Notes: generated from the sequence alone by a model not told the origin. Shown: positions 24,468-33,663, numbered from the stretch's first letter. The stretch is 42,396 nucleotides of DNA from Bacteroidales bacterium (GCA_018334675.1 JAGXLL010000020.1:1-42396); one strand, 5' to 3'. A program made the numbers and translations.

Positions 24468-24995
24468 TACCGGGAGCGCATAATTCTTCAGGCAGACCCA
24501 TAAACAAACCCTGCAATGAAATTGTATTCCGGACCTGCTATTCCATCCCTGCCGGTGACCTGGAAAGAGAAGCGGTGCCTTTGCTGAAAGACCCGAACAT
24601 CGGGCTGATGGTGCAGGCAGGAGTAAGGCAGCCCCGGAAAACCGGGGCAACCCCGCACAACCGGTATTACTCTGGCCTGAGCCTGGCATGGGTTTGTTGG
24701 TGCCAAAAAAATATCAAGTTGCTGTAAAAACATACAGCAAGAAAAATTAAAAAAATTGCCTCCAGGAATAATTTTTTACCCAATATTCATGTTACAGTAG
24801 GTAGTGATTATCACTTATTCTTCAGTCTGTTACCTGGACCTCAGAAACTGACTGAAATCCTATGGTAAGGGGAAATATCCGGACGACCCCCTCATTTACA
24901 CATTGCCGTTAAACCACTCTAGAAGATCCACCCTGCTGAAAAAAGCAGAATTAGTCGGTCACAGTAGATAATTCATCACTTGCAATAAGGAAAGC
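24468..24995. other. Intergenic region after radical SAM gene
   Basis: About 530 bp with no credible gene. It contains one copy of a 37-bp hairpin repeat (24616-24652), a small CCCGA/TCGGG hairpin just before it, an 11-bp palindrome GTGATTATCAC at 24804-24814 that could be an operator for the kinase gene, and AAGGA at 24987-24991 as the kinase ribosome site. Confidence 0.55.
24616..24652 (+). repeat. 37-bp hairpin repeat, copy 1 (decayed)
   Basis: It is 31/37 identical to 28791-28827. The core GCCCCGG-AAAA-CCGGGGC forms a 7-bp stem. Two mismatches break the outer stem that is intact in copy 2, and no T-run follows, so it is unlikely to terminate transcription. Confidence 0.75.
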
Positions 24996-27170
24996 ATGGA
25001 GGGCCTTACAAAAAAAAGGGTGGTTGGCTGGATCGACCGCTATTTGGCCGATTCAAGGCTGGAGCCTGAGGCACTGCTTCGCAAACGTTGGGCATGGACC
25101 TGGATGGTGGTCACCTTTGCAGGTACGCTTTTTGCGTGCTTAGTGAATTTTCTTGTCCTAAAACTGCATCCTCTCTGGTGGTGCGGATCAACCATGATAC
25201 TGGTCTTTCTTTTAGGTTTTATAATCTATCGCAGAGCCAAAAGGTTCGATTTGGTAATCAATGTTATTTTCTCCTTTTTCATCCTTTTAGGATTCCTTGC
25301 CATGGTGCAAACCGGAGGATTAAGAACTTCCATGGGGTTCATCTATATAGGCATCAACTGCATGATAGTTAGTGCATTAGCGGGAAACCAGCGATGGACC
25401 ATCGGGATGTTCCTGTTCTATTGTCTCACCATTGCGCTTCTTGGCATGTTCCAACCCCATTTACAAACTCCAAAATACATCACAACCCGTGTAAATACCA
25501 TATCTTTTGTGTACACCGCTGCATGGAGCAATGCTTCCATGGTTCTTTTGCTTATTTTATATATGAAAGACAAATCCAGGTATGAAAAAGCCGAGTCAGA
25601 AAGGCTCAGAAAGCTGGATGATGCAAAGACCATGCTTTATACCAATGTTTCTCATGAATTCAGGACTCCACTAACAGTCATTCAGGGCATAGCCGAGCGA
25701 ATGGAGCAAGACCCGAAAAAAAAATGGGGAGGCAAGGATCCCTTAATCATTAAGAGACAAAGCCGGATACTTCTTCACCTGGTGGACCAAATGCTGAATA
25801 TCTCAAAACTGGAGGCGGGGGTCATCCACGTGAGAATGATTCAGGGAGATATCCACAAATATGTACAGCATGTGGCAGGCTACTTTCAAAGCCTGGCAGA
25901 GAGCAAGGGCATTGATTTCAAGGTTCATATGGATCAGGACAAACCACTTTATACCGATTACGATCCTGAAAAACTGATGCATGTGCTGACCAATCTGATA
26001 TCGAACGCTGTTAAGTACACCTCCTCAGGAGGCATCATCGTCATAGGGATTTGTTCAGAAAAGGAAAAAAGGCAGGAAATGGTTAAGATCCACATCAAAG
26101 ACAGCGGAAGGGGTATTCCCAGGGTGGCATTGGGTCGCATTTTTGACCGTTTCTTTCAGGCTCCTGATCACGATGAGACATCATCAGGGTCAGGCCTGGG
26201 ACTTGCCCTGACCCGCCAGCTGGTTTTTTTGATGAAGGGGAATATTCATGTTGCAAGTGAGGAGGGCAGAGGATCCGCATTTACTGTTTCCCTGCCTGTC
26301 AGTCGAAATGCACACCTGGAAGAAGATCATGGGATCTCAATGATAGACACCAGTAATCTGGACTCCATTATTCGAGACAATCCATCCGATAAGATAAATA
26401 AGTTACATCCTGCCATGGACCCCGATAAGCCCATCCTCCTGATAGTAGAGGATAACTTCGATTTGATTGAGCTTCTTGTTGCCTCGCTGGAAGATCAATA
26501 TATGATAAAATTGGCCTCCAATGGTAAAGCAGGTATTGAAAAGGCGGTAGAGATCATCCCCGATATCATGCTGGCCGATATCATGATGCCACAGATGGAC
26601 GGATACCAGATGCTGCGCCATCTTAAAAACGACATCCGAACCGATCATATACCGGTGGTAGTGCTTACAGCCAGAGGAGATTTTCATTCCAAAATTACAG
26701 GACTCCAGCTTGGTGTGGATCATTATCTTGTCAAACCCTTCAGCCAACAGGAACTATTCCTGACAATGAAAAACCTGCTTGAAGCCAGGCGTAAAATGCA
26801 ACAACAACTGGGAACATTACCCCTTACTTGTCGCAGGGAAAAAGTACATTACAGACGTGAGCTGGGGTTCCTTGCCAGGATTCATGCCCTGCTGGATAAG
26901 AACCTGCATGATGAATTTTTCGGAATAAAAGAGATTTGTCATTCCATCCATATGAGTAGGCCCCAGATGTACCGGAAATTCGGTGCAATAACGAATCAGC
27001 CCCTCGGCCAATATATCAAGTCGTATCGACTGCAAAAAGCGAAGATAATGATCGAGGAGCAAGGCAAGAATGTTACAGAAGCTGCCTTTGAGGCGGGTTT
27101 CAAGAACTTATCGCATTTTAGTTCCAGCTTCCGGGATGAATTTGGATATTCACCCAGCTCTCTCCTTTAA
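24996..27170 (+). CDS. Six-TM hybrid histidine kinase with REC and AraC-type HTH
   Basis: One-protein two-component system of 724 residues. Residues about 31-190 hold six TM helices with almost no periplasmic domain, so it probably senses something in or near the membrane. The HisKA box NVSHEFRTPLTVI has phospho-acceptor His220. The ATPase domain has NLISNAVKYT, DSGRGIP and GSGLGLAL. A receiver domain (about 475-595) has Asp528 in MLADIMMPQMDGY and the conserved VKPF Lys. The C-terminal AraC-family DNA-binding domain (about 620-724) ends NLSHFSSSFRDEFGYSPSSLL. Hybrid regulators of this phylum usually carry a large periplasmic propeller; here it is replaced by the TM sensor. The start at 24996 has AAGGA upstream. 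Likely targets are nearby genes, such as the TPR gene downstream (inference). Confidence 0.94.
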   Translation: MEGLTKKRVVGWIDRYLADSRLEPEALLRKRWAWTWMVVTFAGTLFACLVNFLVLKLHPLWWCGSTMILVFLLGFIIYRRAKRFDLVINVIFSFFILLGFLAMVQTGGLRTSMGFIYIGINCMIVSALAGNQRWTIGMFLFYCLTIALLGMFQPHLQTPKYITTRVNTISFVYTAAWSNASMVLLLILYMKDKSRYEKAESERLRKLDDAKTMLYTNVSHEFRTPLTVIQGIAERMEQDPKKKWGGKDPLIIKRQSRILLHLVDQMLNISKLEAGVIHVRMIQGDIHKYVQHVAGYFQSLAESKGIDFKVHMDQDKPLYTDYDPEKLMHVLTNLISNAVKYTSSGGIIVIGICSEKEKRQEMVKIHIKDSGRGIPRVALGRIFDRFFQAPDHDETSSGSGLGLALTRQLVFLMKGNIHVASEEGRGSAFTVSLPVSRNAHLEEDHGISMIDTSNLDSIIRDNPSDKINKLHPAMDPDKPILLIVEDNFDLIELLVASLEDQYMIKLASNGKAGIEKAVEIIPDIMLADIMMPQMDGYQMLRHLKNDIRTDHIPVVVLTARGDFHSKITGLQLGVDHYLVKPFSQQELFLTMKNLLEARRKMQQQLGTLPLTCRREKVHYRRELGFLARIHALLDKNLHDEFFGIKEICHSIHMSRPQMYRKFGAITNQPLGQYIKSYRLQKAKIMIEEQGKNVTEAAFEAGFKNLSHFSSSFRDEFGYSPSSLL

Positions 27171-27247
27171 ATGGATCATTATTATTTTCCGAGACGATTT
27201 CAAAAACATTTGAGACACCCGGCAAAGTATTTTTTTTGCCTGCCTAT

Positions 27248-27255
27248 TACCTTTG
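27248..27255 (+). promoter_or_regulatory. Candidate -7 promoter element for the TPR gene
   Basis: TACCTTTG matches TAnnTTTG in full, about 43 bp before the ATG at 27298. The -33 region (around 27224-27227) lacks TTTG, which fits a promoter that needs an activator, possibly the adjacent AraC-type regulator (inference). Confidence 0.5.
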
Positions 27256-27297
27256 TAATTACAGTCCACCGAGTGTTAACCATTTAATTGAAATGAA

Positions 27298-28758
27298 ATG
27301 AAAAAACAAAAGATTCTGAAGGGGAAAGTGCTGGTTACAACGATTCTTTTGTCGCTGTTTTCAGCAGCTATGCTTTGGTCGCAGGAGAAAATGCCCATCA
27401 CCACTTCTTCTCAGGAAGCAAAGGCCTTATTTTTAAAAGGCAGACAGCAACTTGAAAATTTCCAATGGGAAAAGGCAAATCAGTTGATGGAGAAAGCAAT
27501 CAAGCTGGATCCTTTCTTTGCCATGGCCTATCTATATCAAGCGAACGCCATCGGACACGGCAAAGTATACAGTGAAACATTTCTGGATCGGGCATGCAAG
27601 CTATCTGACCTGGTTTCGGAGCCGGAAAAAGAAATGATCCTTTTTGCCAGGGCCTATCAATCGGGGCATATAAGTGCAATGAAAAAACATTGTGATGCCA
27701 TGCTTCAGCTATGCCCGGATGATGAAAGATTTTTAAACTGCGTCGGGTGGCATCATTATATGAATGGGGATTATAGAAATGCTGCTCTTTATTATAAGCG
27801 GGCTACCAGAGAAAATGACAAATTTCATCCGGCATTCAAAATGTTGGGAAAATCCATGGTGTCATTGGGCAAGAGGGAAGAAGCTGAGCAATGCTTCAAA
27901 AAGTATGTGGAGCTATTGCCGAACCATGCTGATTCCTGGATGAGCTACGCCCGGTTTTTAAAGTCAGAACGCAGAAATGACGAGGCAGCTGATCATTATC
28001 AAAAGGCCCTCGAATTAGATCCTGATTTGGCTCTCGCATACAAAGATCTGGGGGACATTGCCTTTTTTAGTGGCAACATCCAGTCGGCAAGGCAATATTA
28101 CCGGGATCTTTATAAGCAGGCACCTTCTTTGGGCTGGAAATTCTGGGCCTTGCGCCTGGAAGCTTCTATATACCTTCATGAAAATAAATTTGAGGAGGCC
28201 ATGAGGGTAATGGATCGTTACAATCTTCTTGCCAGGGAAAAGGATCGCCCGTATCATCAGTTTCAAGGGAAAGTCTATTATGGCTATATTTTAACCCAAC
28301 AAGGAAAAATTGACAAAGGCCTCAACCAATACAATGAGGCAAGAAAGATAGCCAAAACCAACGATTTTCACCCAAAGCTGAGAAAAAAACTGATCACCCG
28401 GTCCCATCTATCAGCGTTTCATGCTATGGCGCAGAATGGTTACATGGAAGAGCCGGAATCCGTCAAAAGTAAATGCAAAGAGATGCTTTCACAGGTAAAG
28501 GATCCTAAACAGTGGGAGCTCTATCACCGTATGTGTGCCACGATTGAAATAAACAATGGCAATTACAGAAAAGCGAGAAAATACCTGAAGAAATCCGGAG
28601 ATAACCCTCTGGTATGGTATTTTATGGGGCTTGCCTATCAAAAATCAGGCAGGGAAAAGAAGGCCCTCCAGTGGTACCGGAAAGTTGTTGATCACCATAA
28701 CAACTCAATCTATCTGAGTTCGATCAGGAATCATGCTCTGGCAAATGTACTGGAGTGA
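27298..28758 (+). CDS. Exported TPR-repeat protein
   Basis: A 486-residue protein with an N-terminal signal peptide (KVLVTTILLSLFSAAMLWS, cut before QEKMP). It is then almost entirely tetratricopeptide repeats: e.g. EKANQLMEKAIKLDPFFAMAYLY, YRNAALYYKRATRENDKFHPA, EAEQCFKKYVELLPNHADSW, NDEAADHYQKALELDPDLALAY, and a last repeat at about 430-470. TPRs form helical scaffolds for protein contacts. No enzymatic domain is seen. It starts 127 bp after the hybrid kinase gene with its own -7 box, and a very strong terminator follows its stop. It may be a target of that kinase. Confidence 0.88.
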   Translation: MKKQKILKGKVLVTTILLSLFSAAMLWSQEKMPITTSSQEAKALFLKGRQQLENFQWEKANQLMEKAIKLDPFFAMAYLYQANAIGHGKVYSETFLDRACKLSDLVSEPEKEMILFARAYQSGHISAMKKHCDAMLQLCPDDERFLNCVGWHHYMNGDYRNAALYYKRATRENDKFHPAFKMLGKSMVSLGKREEAEQCFKKYVELLPNHADSWMSYARFLKSERRNDEAADHYQKALELDPDLALAYKDLGDIAFFSGNIQSARQYYRDLYKQAPSLGWKFWALRLEASIYLHENKFEEAMRVMDRYNLLAREKDRPYHQFQGKVYYGYILTQQGKIDKGLNQYNEARKIAKTNDFHPKLRKKLITRSHLSAFHAMAQNGYMEEPESVKSKCKEMLSQVKDPKQWELYHRMCATIEINNGNYRKARKYLKKSGDNPLVWYFMGLAYQKSGREKKALQWYRKVVDHHNNSIYLSSIRNHALANVLE

Positions 28759-28790
28759 GATGCAAATAGAGGAGATGCCCGATTGCGAAA

Positions 28791-28832
28791 GGCAGGAGTA
28801 AGGCTGCCCCGGTTTTCCGGGGCAGCCTTTTT
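28791..28832 (+). terminator. 37-bp hairpin repeat, copy 2, acting as terminator of the TPR gene
   Basis: AAGGCTGCCCCGG pairs perfectly with CCGGGGCAGCCTT (28800-28812 with 28817-28829) around a TTTT loop and is followed by a T-run. The 37-bp stretch 28791-28827 is 31/37 identical to 24616-24652. Confidence 0.9.
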
Positions 28833-29004
28833 GTGTGTTCTATAATTGAAAAATGAAATTCTGGCAGAAGTATATTAAAAAATTACAGGGCCAATGTTAA
28901 GATGTCCTAAATTGAACATTTCTATACGGAAAAGGTTATACTATAGGAAATTAACAAATACCGATTGAACACAAATCCTATATTATAAATCTAAATCAAA
29001 TCCA
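28833..29004. other. AT-rich spacer before the 68-bp element
   Basis: About 170 bp of AT-rich DNA without a coding frame or recognisable consensus promoter. It separates the TPR terminator from the 68-bp hairpin element upstream of doxX. Confidence 0.5.
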
Positions 29005-29072
29005 ATGAAACGTCCATGACAAAATAATCATTAATATCACAAAAGGAAATGATTATTTTGTCATGGTAAGTT
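29005..29072 (+). repeat. 68-bp hairpin element, copy 1 (upstream of doxX)
   Basis: The core is a 19-bp perfect stem: CCATGACAAAATAATCATT (29014-29032) pairs with its reverse complement at 29048-29066, with a 15-nt loop. All 68 bases are identical to the reverse complement of 41494-41561. Beyond the 68 bp the downstream side still shows patchy similarity (shared CCAATTAA and AATAAAAAA) to about 29096. It ends 37 nt before the doxX ATG. Confidence 0.9.
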
Positions 29073-29109
29073 CCATATAACCAATTAATTGAATAAAAAA
29101 AAGACCCAT

Positions 29110-29508
29110 ATGAAAAACTACAATACAGGCTTGCTTATATTGCGCTTATCCATTGGGATCCTCATGCTATTTCATGGCGTTGATAAAATATTGAATGGCA
29201 TTGAGGGGATTGAAAATATGCTGGAAACAAAAGGCATACCCACCTTTCTTGCCTTTGGTGTTTATATAGGTGAGGTGATAGCCCCTGTGTTGCTGGTGAT
29301 AGGCTTCAGAGCAAGAATAGCGGCCTTGCTGTTGACAATAAACATGCTGGTGATCATTTTCATTGCCCATCCCAGTCAAATCCTCTCGCTAAATCAATTC
29401 GGCGCATGGGCACTGGAACTCTCGGGATTGTATCTCTTTGGTGCCCTGGCCATTATTTTCACCGGATCAGGACGCTACGCCCTTTCTCATAAAAACATGT
29501 GGGACTGA
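29110..29508 (+). CDS. DoxX family membrane protein
   Basis: A 132-residue integral membrane protein with four predicted TM helices: about 6-22 (GLLILRLSIGILMLFHG), 40-62, 66-88, and 96-120. It has the DoxX/DUF-type start TGLLILRLSIGILMLFHGVDKI and the second-helix GVYIGEVIAPVLLVIGF, characteristic of the family. DoxX-like proteins are linked to quinol oxidation and oxidative stress, but most have no proven role. The start is ATG 29110; an in-frame TTG at 29089 would add 7 residues and lies in the A-rich tail of the repeat. It sits directly after the 68-bp hairpin element, which may carry or influence its promoter. Confidence 0.85.
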   Translation: MKNYNTGLLILRLSIGILMLFHGVDKILNGIEGIENMLETKGIPTFLAFGVYIGEVIAPVLLVIGFRARIAALLLTINMLVIIFIAHPSQILSLNQFGAWALELSGLYLFGALAIIFTGSGRYALSHKNMWD

Positions 29509-29716
29509 CTCATATCTGGCTTTATCCTCGAAGGATCATTTCAACAAACCCATCCCAGGCAACTTTATTTATGGCAGTTTGTCTGATAATATACATTATG
29601 TTAAATAATCAAATGTACATCCATACCCTTCATCCCTTCCATCTCTTTATCCCCTATAGCTATAAACATCTGAACAGAAAGGAAAAACTTCCGGCCTGAT
29701 TGGTAAGCAAATCAAA

Positions 29717-29748
29717 AAAATGGAGAATCCTATAGAATTCTCCATTTT
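29717..29748. terminator. Bidirectional terminator between doxX and the TPR lipoprotein
   Basis: A 12-bp perfect stem (29717-29728 AAAATGGAGAAT with 29737-29748) and an 8-nt loop, with A-rich left and T-rich right arms. It serves the two convergent genes. Confidence 0.85.
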
Positions 29749-29771
29749 CATTTCACATTCTGCAATGTCTT

Positions 29772-30986
29772 TTACTTGTTCTCGCTTTCCTGGCCGCTGC
29801 CTTCGTTCAGCTGCTTGAGCTTGGCATTGACCTCTTTGTATTTCTCCAAGTATTTGGGGTCTTCGGTACGCAGGCGGTAATACAGTGTTTTGAGGGTATT
29901 GAGCACATTGGTTTCATCGGGCTTGACCTCCAAAGCCCGCTCCATATATGGGATGGCTTGTTTAAACTTCTCATTGGCCTGATCCCGGAGTTTTTTGTAC
30001 TCCGCATCATCCTTGGTTTGATTGGCCTTGCTGACGATATCCACCCCTTCGTTGAAATAGAGCACTCCCAGGTTATACAGGGCCATGAACAGATCCGGAT
30101 CTCTTTCAATAGCAGCCTTGTAACTTTCTTTGGCTTTTTCATTCTGATCCAGCTTATCGTAAATCTGAGCCTCGGCCGAGTAGTACTGAGCATTTTCAGG
30201 ATGCTGGTTTTTCGCTTCCTGGATAAAATCGAGGGCTTTCTCGGGATGATCGGTATTCAACAGGTAATGGTTGATCAGGCTGGCGATCATATTCTCATTA
30301 CCCGGATACTTGTTAAAGCCTTCCTTCAGGGCCTCAACAGCCTTAGTGGTGTCACCGGCCTGGAAATAGGCGTTTTTCAGGAGGATATAGGTTCGGGCTT
30401 CACCATAACCATACTCAGCTGCCTGCTTGTAATATTTGGCTGCATCTTCCCAGTTCTTCATGTTCTGAGCTGCGATACCGGCATTGAACATGATGGCCGT
30501 ATCAACACGGTTTTCGAAAATCGGCATCTCCGATACTTGCAGGGAATACTTGAAATTTTTAAAAGCATCCTCATAATTACTGTTTTGGAAAGAGTTAACT
30601 CCTTCCTTGATAAAATAGGTATGCAGCTTGAACATGGCGGCGTCGATGCTGCCTTTGTACTTGTCTTCCTCGTCCATATCATATGCTTTCTGGTAATTCT
30701 CGAAAGCCTCGAAAAGTGGTTTATCAGTCAGATCCTTGAATTCATTTTTCTCGGACTCATAGATCTTCTGATACACATATCCCTTGGCATAATAAGTTTT
30801 AGGCCAGTTCTTGGTTTCTTCCAGTTCGGTGGCATGTTCAACGGATTTCAGTGCCGTATCAAGCCGTTCTCCATTTTCTGCCCAGGTCATGGCCCGGTTA
30901 ACATACAACTTGTCACTGCAACTGCTGATCACCAATACAACTAAGCCGGTAATCAGGGTTGACCATAAAATTTTTCGCTTTTTCAT
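29772..30986 (-). CDS. TPR-repeat lipoprotein
   Basis: The start is taken at 30986 (404 aa) because the N-terminus MKKRKILWSTLITGLVVLVISSC then gives a lipoprotein signal with Cys23; the in-frame ATG at 31016 adds 10 residues before the basic region. The mature protein is all TPR-like: long helices with NWEDAAKYYKQAAEYGYGEA, GDTTKAVEALKEGFNKYPGNENM, HPEKALDFIQEAKNQHPENAQYY, NEKAKESYKAAIERDPDLFMALYNLGVLYF, and MERALEVKPDETNVLNTL. The C-terminus is charged (LKQLNEGSGQESENK). The location is probably the inner leaflet of the outer membrane. A full consensus promoter lies just upstream. It follows gyrA on the same strand but has its own promoter. The specific role is unknown. Confidence 0.88.
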   Translation of the reverse strand: MKKRKILWSTLITGLVVLVISSCSDKLYVNRAMTWAENGERLDTALKSVEHATELEETKNWPKTYYAKGYVYQKIYESEKNEFKDLTDKPLFEAFENYQKAYDMDEEDKYKGSIDAAMFKLHTYFIKEGVNSFQNSNYEDAFKNFKYSLQVSEMPIFENRVDTAIMFNAGIAAQNMKNWEDAAKYYKQAAEYGYGEARTYILLKNAYFQAGDTTKAVEALKEGFNKYPGNENMIASLINHYLLNTDHPEKALDFIQEAKNQHPENAQYYSAEAQIYDKLDQNEKAKESYKAAIERDPDLFMALYNLGVLYFNEGVDIVSKANQTKDDAEYKKLRDQANEKFKQAIPYMERALEVKPDETNVLNTLKTLYYRLRTEDPKYLEKYKEVNAKLKQLNEGSGQESENK

Positions 30987-31029
30987 GTTATACGCTTTTG
31001 AGTTTTGGATTTTCATTTTAAACTTGGCA

Positions 31030-31061
31030 CAAAAATATAATTTTTATGGCTGATGATCAAA
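31030..31061 (-). promoter_or_regulatory. Consensus promoter for the TPR lipoprotein gene
   Basis: On the minus strand TTTG (31061-31058), a 20-bp spacer, then TATTTTTG (31037-31030): both boxes match fully. The predicted start near 31023 leaves only about 7 nt before ATG 31016 but about 37 nt before ATG 30986, which favours the latter. Confidence 0.75.
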
Positions 31062-31083
31062 TTTATGTTCAGCAACATCACTG

Positions 31084-33603
31084 TCAGGACTCTGCCGGTG
31101 TCTCGCCGGGGTCCCGCAAACCGTTGTCTGAACCACTGCTCTGGCCGTTTTCATCTTCGCCCTCCTCCACCTGTACCTGACTTACTGCGGCAATAGAATC
31201 GCCTTTGCGCAGGTTGATCAGTTTCACACCCTGTGTGGCCCGGCCGGCAACCCGTATATCGGATACCGGGAGGCGGATGGTGATGCCGGACCGGTTGATG
31301 ATCATCAGATCGTTCTTGTCGGCCACTCCTTTAATGGCTACCAGCTTACCGGTACGCGAGGTGATATTGATGGTTTTCACCCCTTTGCCACCCCGGTTGA
31401 TGGTCCGGTAATCCTCGATTTTCGAACGCTTGCCGTAACCCTTCTCACTGACAACCAGAATGTCTTCGTCGCCTTCTTCCACACATACCATTCCGACCAC
31501 CTCATCGTGGTCGCCAGCCAGTCTCATTCCCCTTACACCGGCAGCAGTACGGCCCACCGAGCGTACGTTGGTTTCATTGAACCGGATGGCCTTGCCTTCT
31601 TTGGAAGCTAGCAGGATGTCGCTCTCGCCGTTGGTCAGCTTGGCTTCCAGCAATTGGTCGCCTTCGCGAATGGTGATGGCATTGACACCCTTCTGCCTGG
31701 GGCGGGAATAAGCCTCGAGTTTGGTTTTCTTGATCACCCCACGTTTGGTGGCCAGGATGATAAAATGATGGTTTACATAATCTTTATCCTGCAGGGTCTT
31801 GACGTTGATGTGGGTCTTAACCTTATCGGAAGGATTGATGTTGATCAGGTTCTGGATGGCTCTTCCTTTGGAGTTCTTTGTGCCTTCAGGGATCTGATAC
31901 ACCTTCAGCCAGTAACATCTGCCTTCCTCGGTGAAGAAAAGAATGGTATTGTGCATCGAGGCGATGAACATATGCTCCAGGAAGTCCTGACCCCGGGTGG
32001 TGCTGCCGCGTGTGCCCACACCTCCCCTGCTCTGGGTTTTATATTCATTCACTGCCGTACGCTTGATGTATCCCATATGGGAGATGGTCACCACCACCGG
32101 TTCGTCGGCATAGAAATCCTCGGGGTTGAACTCCCCTGCTTCGTATTCCATGGCGGTGCGGCGCTGGTCGCCATACTGGGTTTGGATCTCCAGCAACTCA
32201 TCCTTAATGATCTTCATACGCAGCCCCTCATCGGAGAGCACCTGTTTGTAGTACTCAATCTGTTTCATCAGCTCCGCATGCTCTTCTTTGACCTTGCTCC
32301 TTTCCAGGCCGGTAAGCTTCTGCAGGCGCATCTCCAGGATGGCTTTGGCCTGTGCCTCAGAGAGCTCAAACCGCTCCATCAACTCGTTCTTAGCTGTCTC
32401 GGGCGTATCGGAATTGCGGATCAGGGAGATGACCTCATCCAGGTGATCCAGGGCCACCAGCAGTCCTTCCAGAATGTGGGCCCTTTGCTCAGCCTGACGA
32501 AGCTCATACTGCGTTCTGCGCACAACCACCTCATGGCGGTGCTCTACGAACCGGCGGATCAGCTCCTTCAGATTCAGCAGCTTGGGCCGTCCCTTAACCA
32601 GGGCAATGTTGTTCACGTTGAAGGCGGTTTGCAGCTGGGTATGTTTGTAAAGCTTATTCAGCACGATGTTGGCCACAGCATCCCTTTTCAGTTCATAGAC
32701 GATGCGGGTGCCTTCGCGATCCGACTCGTCGTTGACATTGGAGATGCCCTCGATCTTCCTGGCATTCACCAGGTCGGCCGTCTTCTTGATCAATTCTGCC
32801 TTGTTAACCAGATAAGGCACTTCTGTTACCACGATGCGTTCGCGTGCCGAGTCATCGGTTTCAATCTCAGCCCTGGCCCGTAAATCAACACGGCCGCGCC
32901 CGGTACGGTAAGCTTCTCTTACGCCCTGCATACCGTATATGATCCCACCGGTGGGAAAATCAGGAGCCTGAATGGCATCGGCCAACTCCTCCACGTCCAC
33001 CTCGTGGTCGTCAATATATTTAACAATGGCATTGATGGTGTCGCCCAGATTATGAGGAGGCATATTGGTAGCCATCCCTACGGCAATACCCGAGGCCCCG
33101 TTCACCAGAAGGTTGGGAATACGGGTGGGCAATACGGTGGGTTCCTTCAGCGTATCATCAAAATTGAGCTGAAAATCTACCGTTTCTTTATCGATGTCTT
33201 TCAGTGTCTCGCCAGAGATCCTCTGCAGCCTGGCCTCCGTATATCTCATGGCAGCAGGTCCGTCCCCGTCCATCGATCCGAAATTGCCCTGTCCGTCAAC
33301 CAGGGGATACCTCAGTGACCAGAGCTGGGCCATACGAACCATAGACTCGTAAACAGAGGAATCACCGTGCGGATGGTACTTACCCAACACCTCTCCTACG
33401 ATTCTGGCCGACTTCTTATAAGATTTGTTGTGATACAATCCCAACTCCGACATCCCGAACAACACCCTTCTCTGAACCGGCTTCAGGCCATCCCTGACAT
33501 CCGGCAATGCCCGTGATACGATCACACTCATCGAATAATCGATGTAAGCGGACTTCATCTCATCTTCAATGTTGATCTTAATTAACCTTTCTTCGTCTGC
33601 CAT
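31084..33603 (-). CDS. gyrA: DNA gyrase subunit A
   Basis: Breaks and rejoins DNA in the ATP-driven supercoiling reaction with GyrB. The product has 839 residues. The N-terminal winged-helix and tower part has the catalytic Tyr121 in [10 protein letters not shown]. The quinolone pocket reads [15 protein letters not shown]: Ser82 and Glu86 correspond to E. coli Ser83 and Asp87, so there is no classic Ser-to-Leu/Phe resistance change. The C-terminal pinwheel carries a GyrA box in the form QSRGGVG instead of QRRGGKG, a form I associate with this phylum, so it is gyrase rather than ParC by overall layout. The C-terminal tail is acidic and disordered ([16 protein letters not shown]). The start at 33603 ([27 protein letters not shown]) matches the family. 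Confidence 0.96.
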   Translation of the reverse strand: MADEERLIKINIEDEMKSAYIDYSMSVIVSRALPDVRDGLKPVQRRVLFGMSELGLYHNKSYKKSARIVGEVLGKYHPHGDSSVYESMVRMAQLWSLRYPLVDGQGNFGSMDGDGPAAMRYTEARLQRISGETLKDIDKETVDFQLNFDDTLKEPTVLPTRIPNLLVNGASGIAVGMATNMPPHNLGDTINAIVKYIDDHEVDVEELADAIQAPDFPTGGIIYGMQGVREAYRTGRGRVDLRARAEIETDDSARERIVVTEVPYLVNKAELIKKTADLVNARKIEGISNVNDESDREGTRIVYELKRDAVANIVLNKLYKHTQLQTAFNVNNIALVKGRPKLLNLKELIRRFVEHRHEVVVRRTQYELRQAEQRAHILEGLLVALDHLDEVISLIRNSDTPETAKNELMERFELSEAQAKAILEMRLQKLTGLERSKVKEEHAELMKQIEYYKQVLSDEGLRMKIIKDELLEIQTQYGDQRRTAMEYEAGEFNPEDFYADEPVVVTISHMGYIKRTAVNEYKTQSRGGVGTRGSTTRGQDFLEHMFIASMHNTILFFTEEGRCYWLKVYQIPEGTKNSKGRAIQNLININPSDKVKTHINVKTLQDKDYVNHHFIILATKRGVIKKTKLEAYSRPRQKGVNAITIREGDQLLEAKLTNGESDILLASKEGKAIRFNETNVRSVGRTAAGVRGMRLAGDHDEVVGMVCVEEGDEDILVVSEKGYGKRSKIEDYRTINRGGKGVKTINITSRTGKLVAIKGVADKNDLMIINRSGITIRLPVSDIRVAGRATQGVKLINLRKGDSIAAVSQVQVEEGEDENGQSSGSDNGLRDPGETPAES

Positions 33604-33655
33604 AATTTTATAACCTATTTAAAATAAATCAATTAGCGTTTTTAAATCCAGCTTT

Positions 33656-33663
33656 CAAAGATA
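33656..33663 (-). promoter_or_regulatory. Candidate -7 promoter element for gyrA
   Basis: TATCTTTG on the minus strand matches TAnnTTTG. The leader to ATG 33603 would be about 45 nt. A possible CTTG lies 25 bp upstream, longer than the usual spacing. Confidence 0.5.

Noticed and set aside
24600-24660. Cobalamin riboswitch near the radical SAM gene
   Set aside because: The GGCAGGAGTAAGGC stretch faintly recalls a B12 box, but it lies downstream of the gene, lacks the rest of the riboswitch, and recurs as a terminator repeat at 28791.
24437-24727. Possible 96-residue gene after the radical SAM gene
   Set aside because: It overlaps the end of the radical SAM gene, runs through the hairpin repeat, and its composition is not protein-like.
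29499-29699. Possible 66-residue gene after doxX
   Set aside because: It overlaps the doxX end, has no promoter or ribosome site, and its composition (many Ile, Tyr, His, Pro) looks like translated AT-rich spacer.
29958-30944. A 328-codon open frame antisense to the TPR lipoprotein gene
   Set aside because: It is the mirror of a well-supported TPR gene with lipoprotein signal and consensus promoter; the antisense product resembles no known family.
31654-32883. A 409-codon open frame antisense to gyrA
   Set aside because: gyrA on the other strand is certain; the long antisense frame is a by-product of its codon usage.
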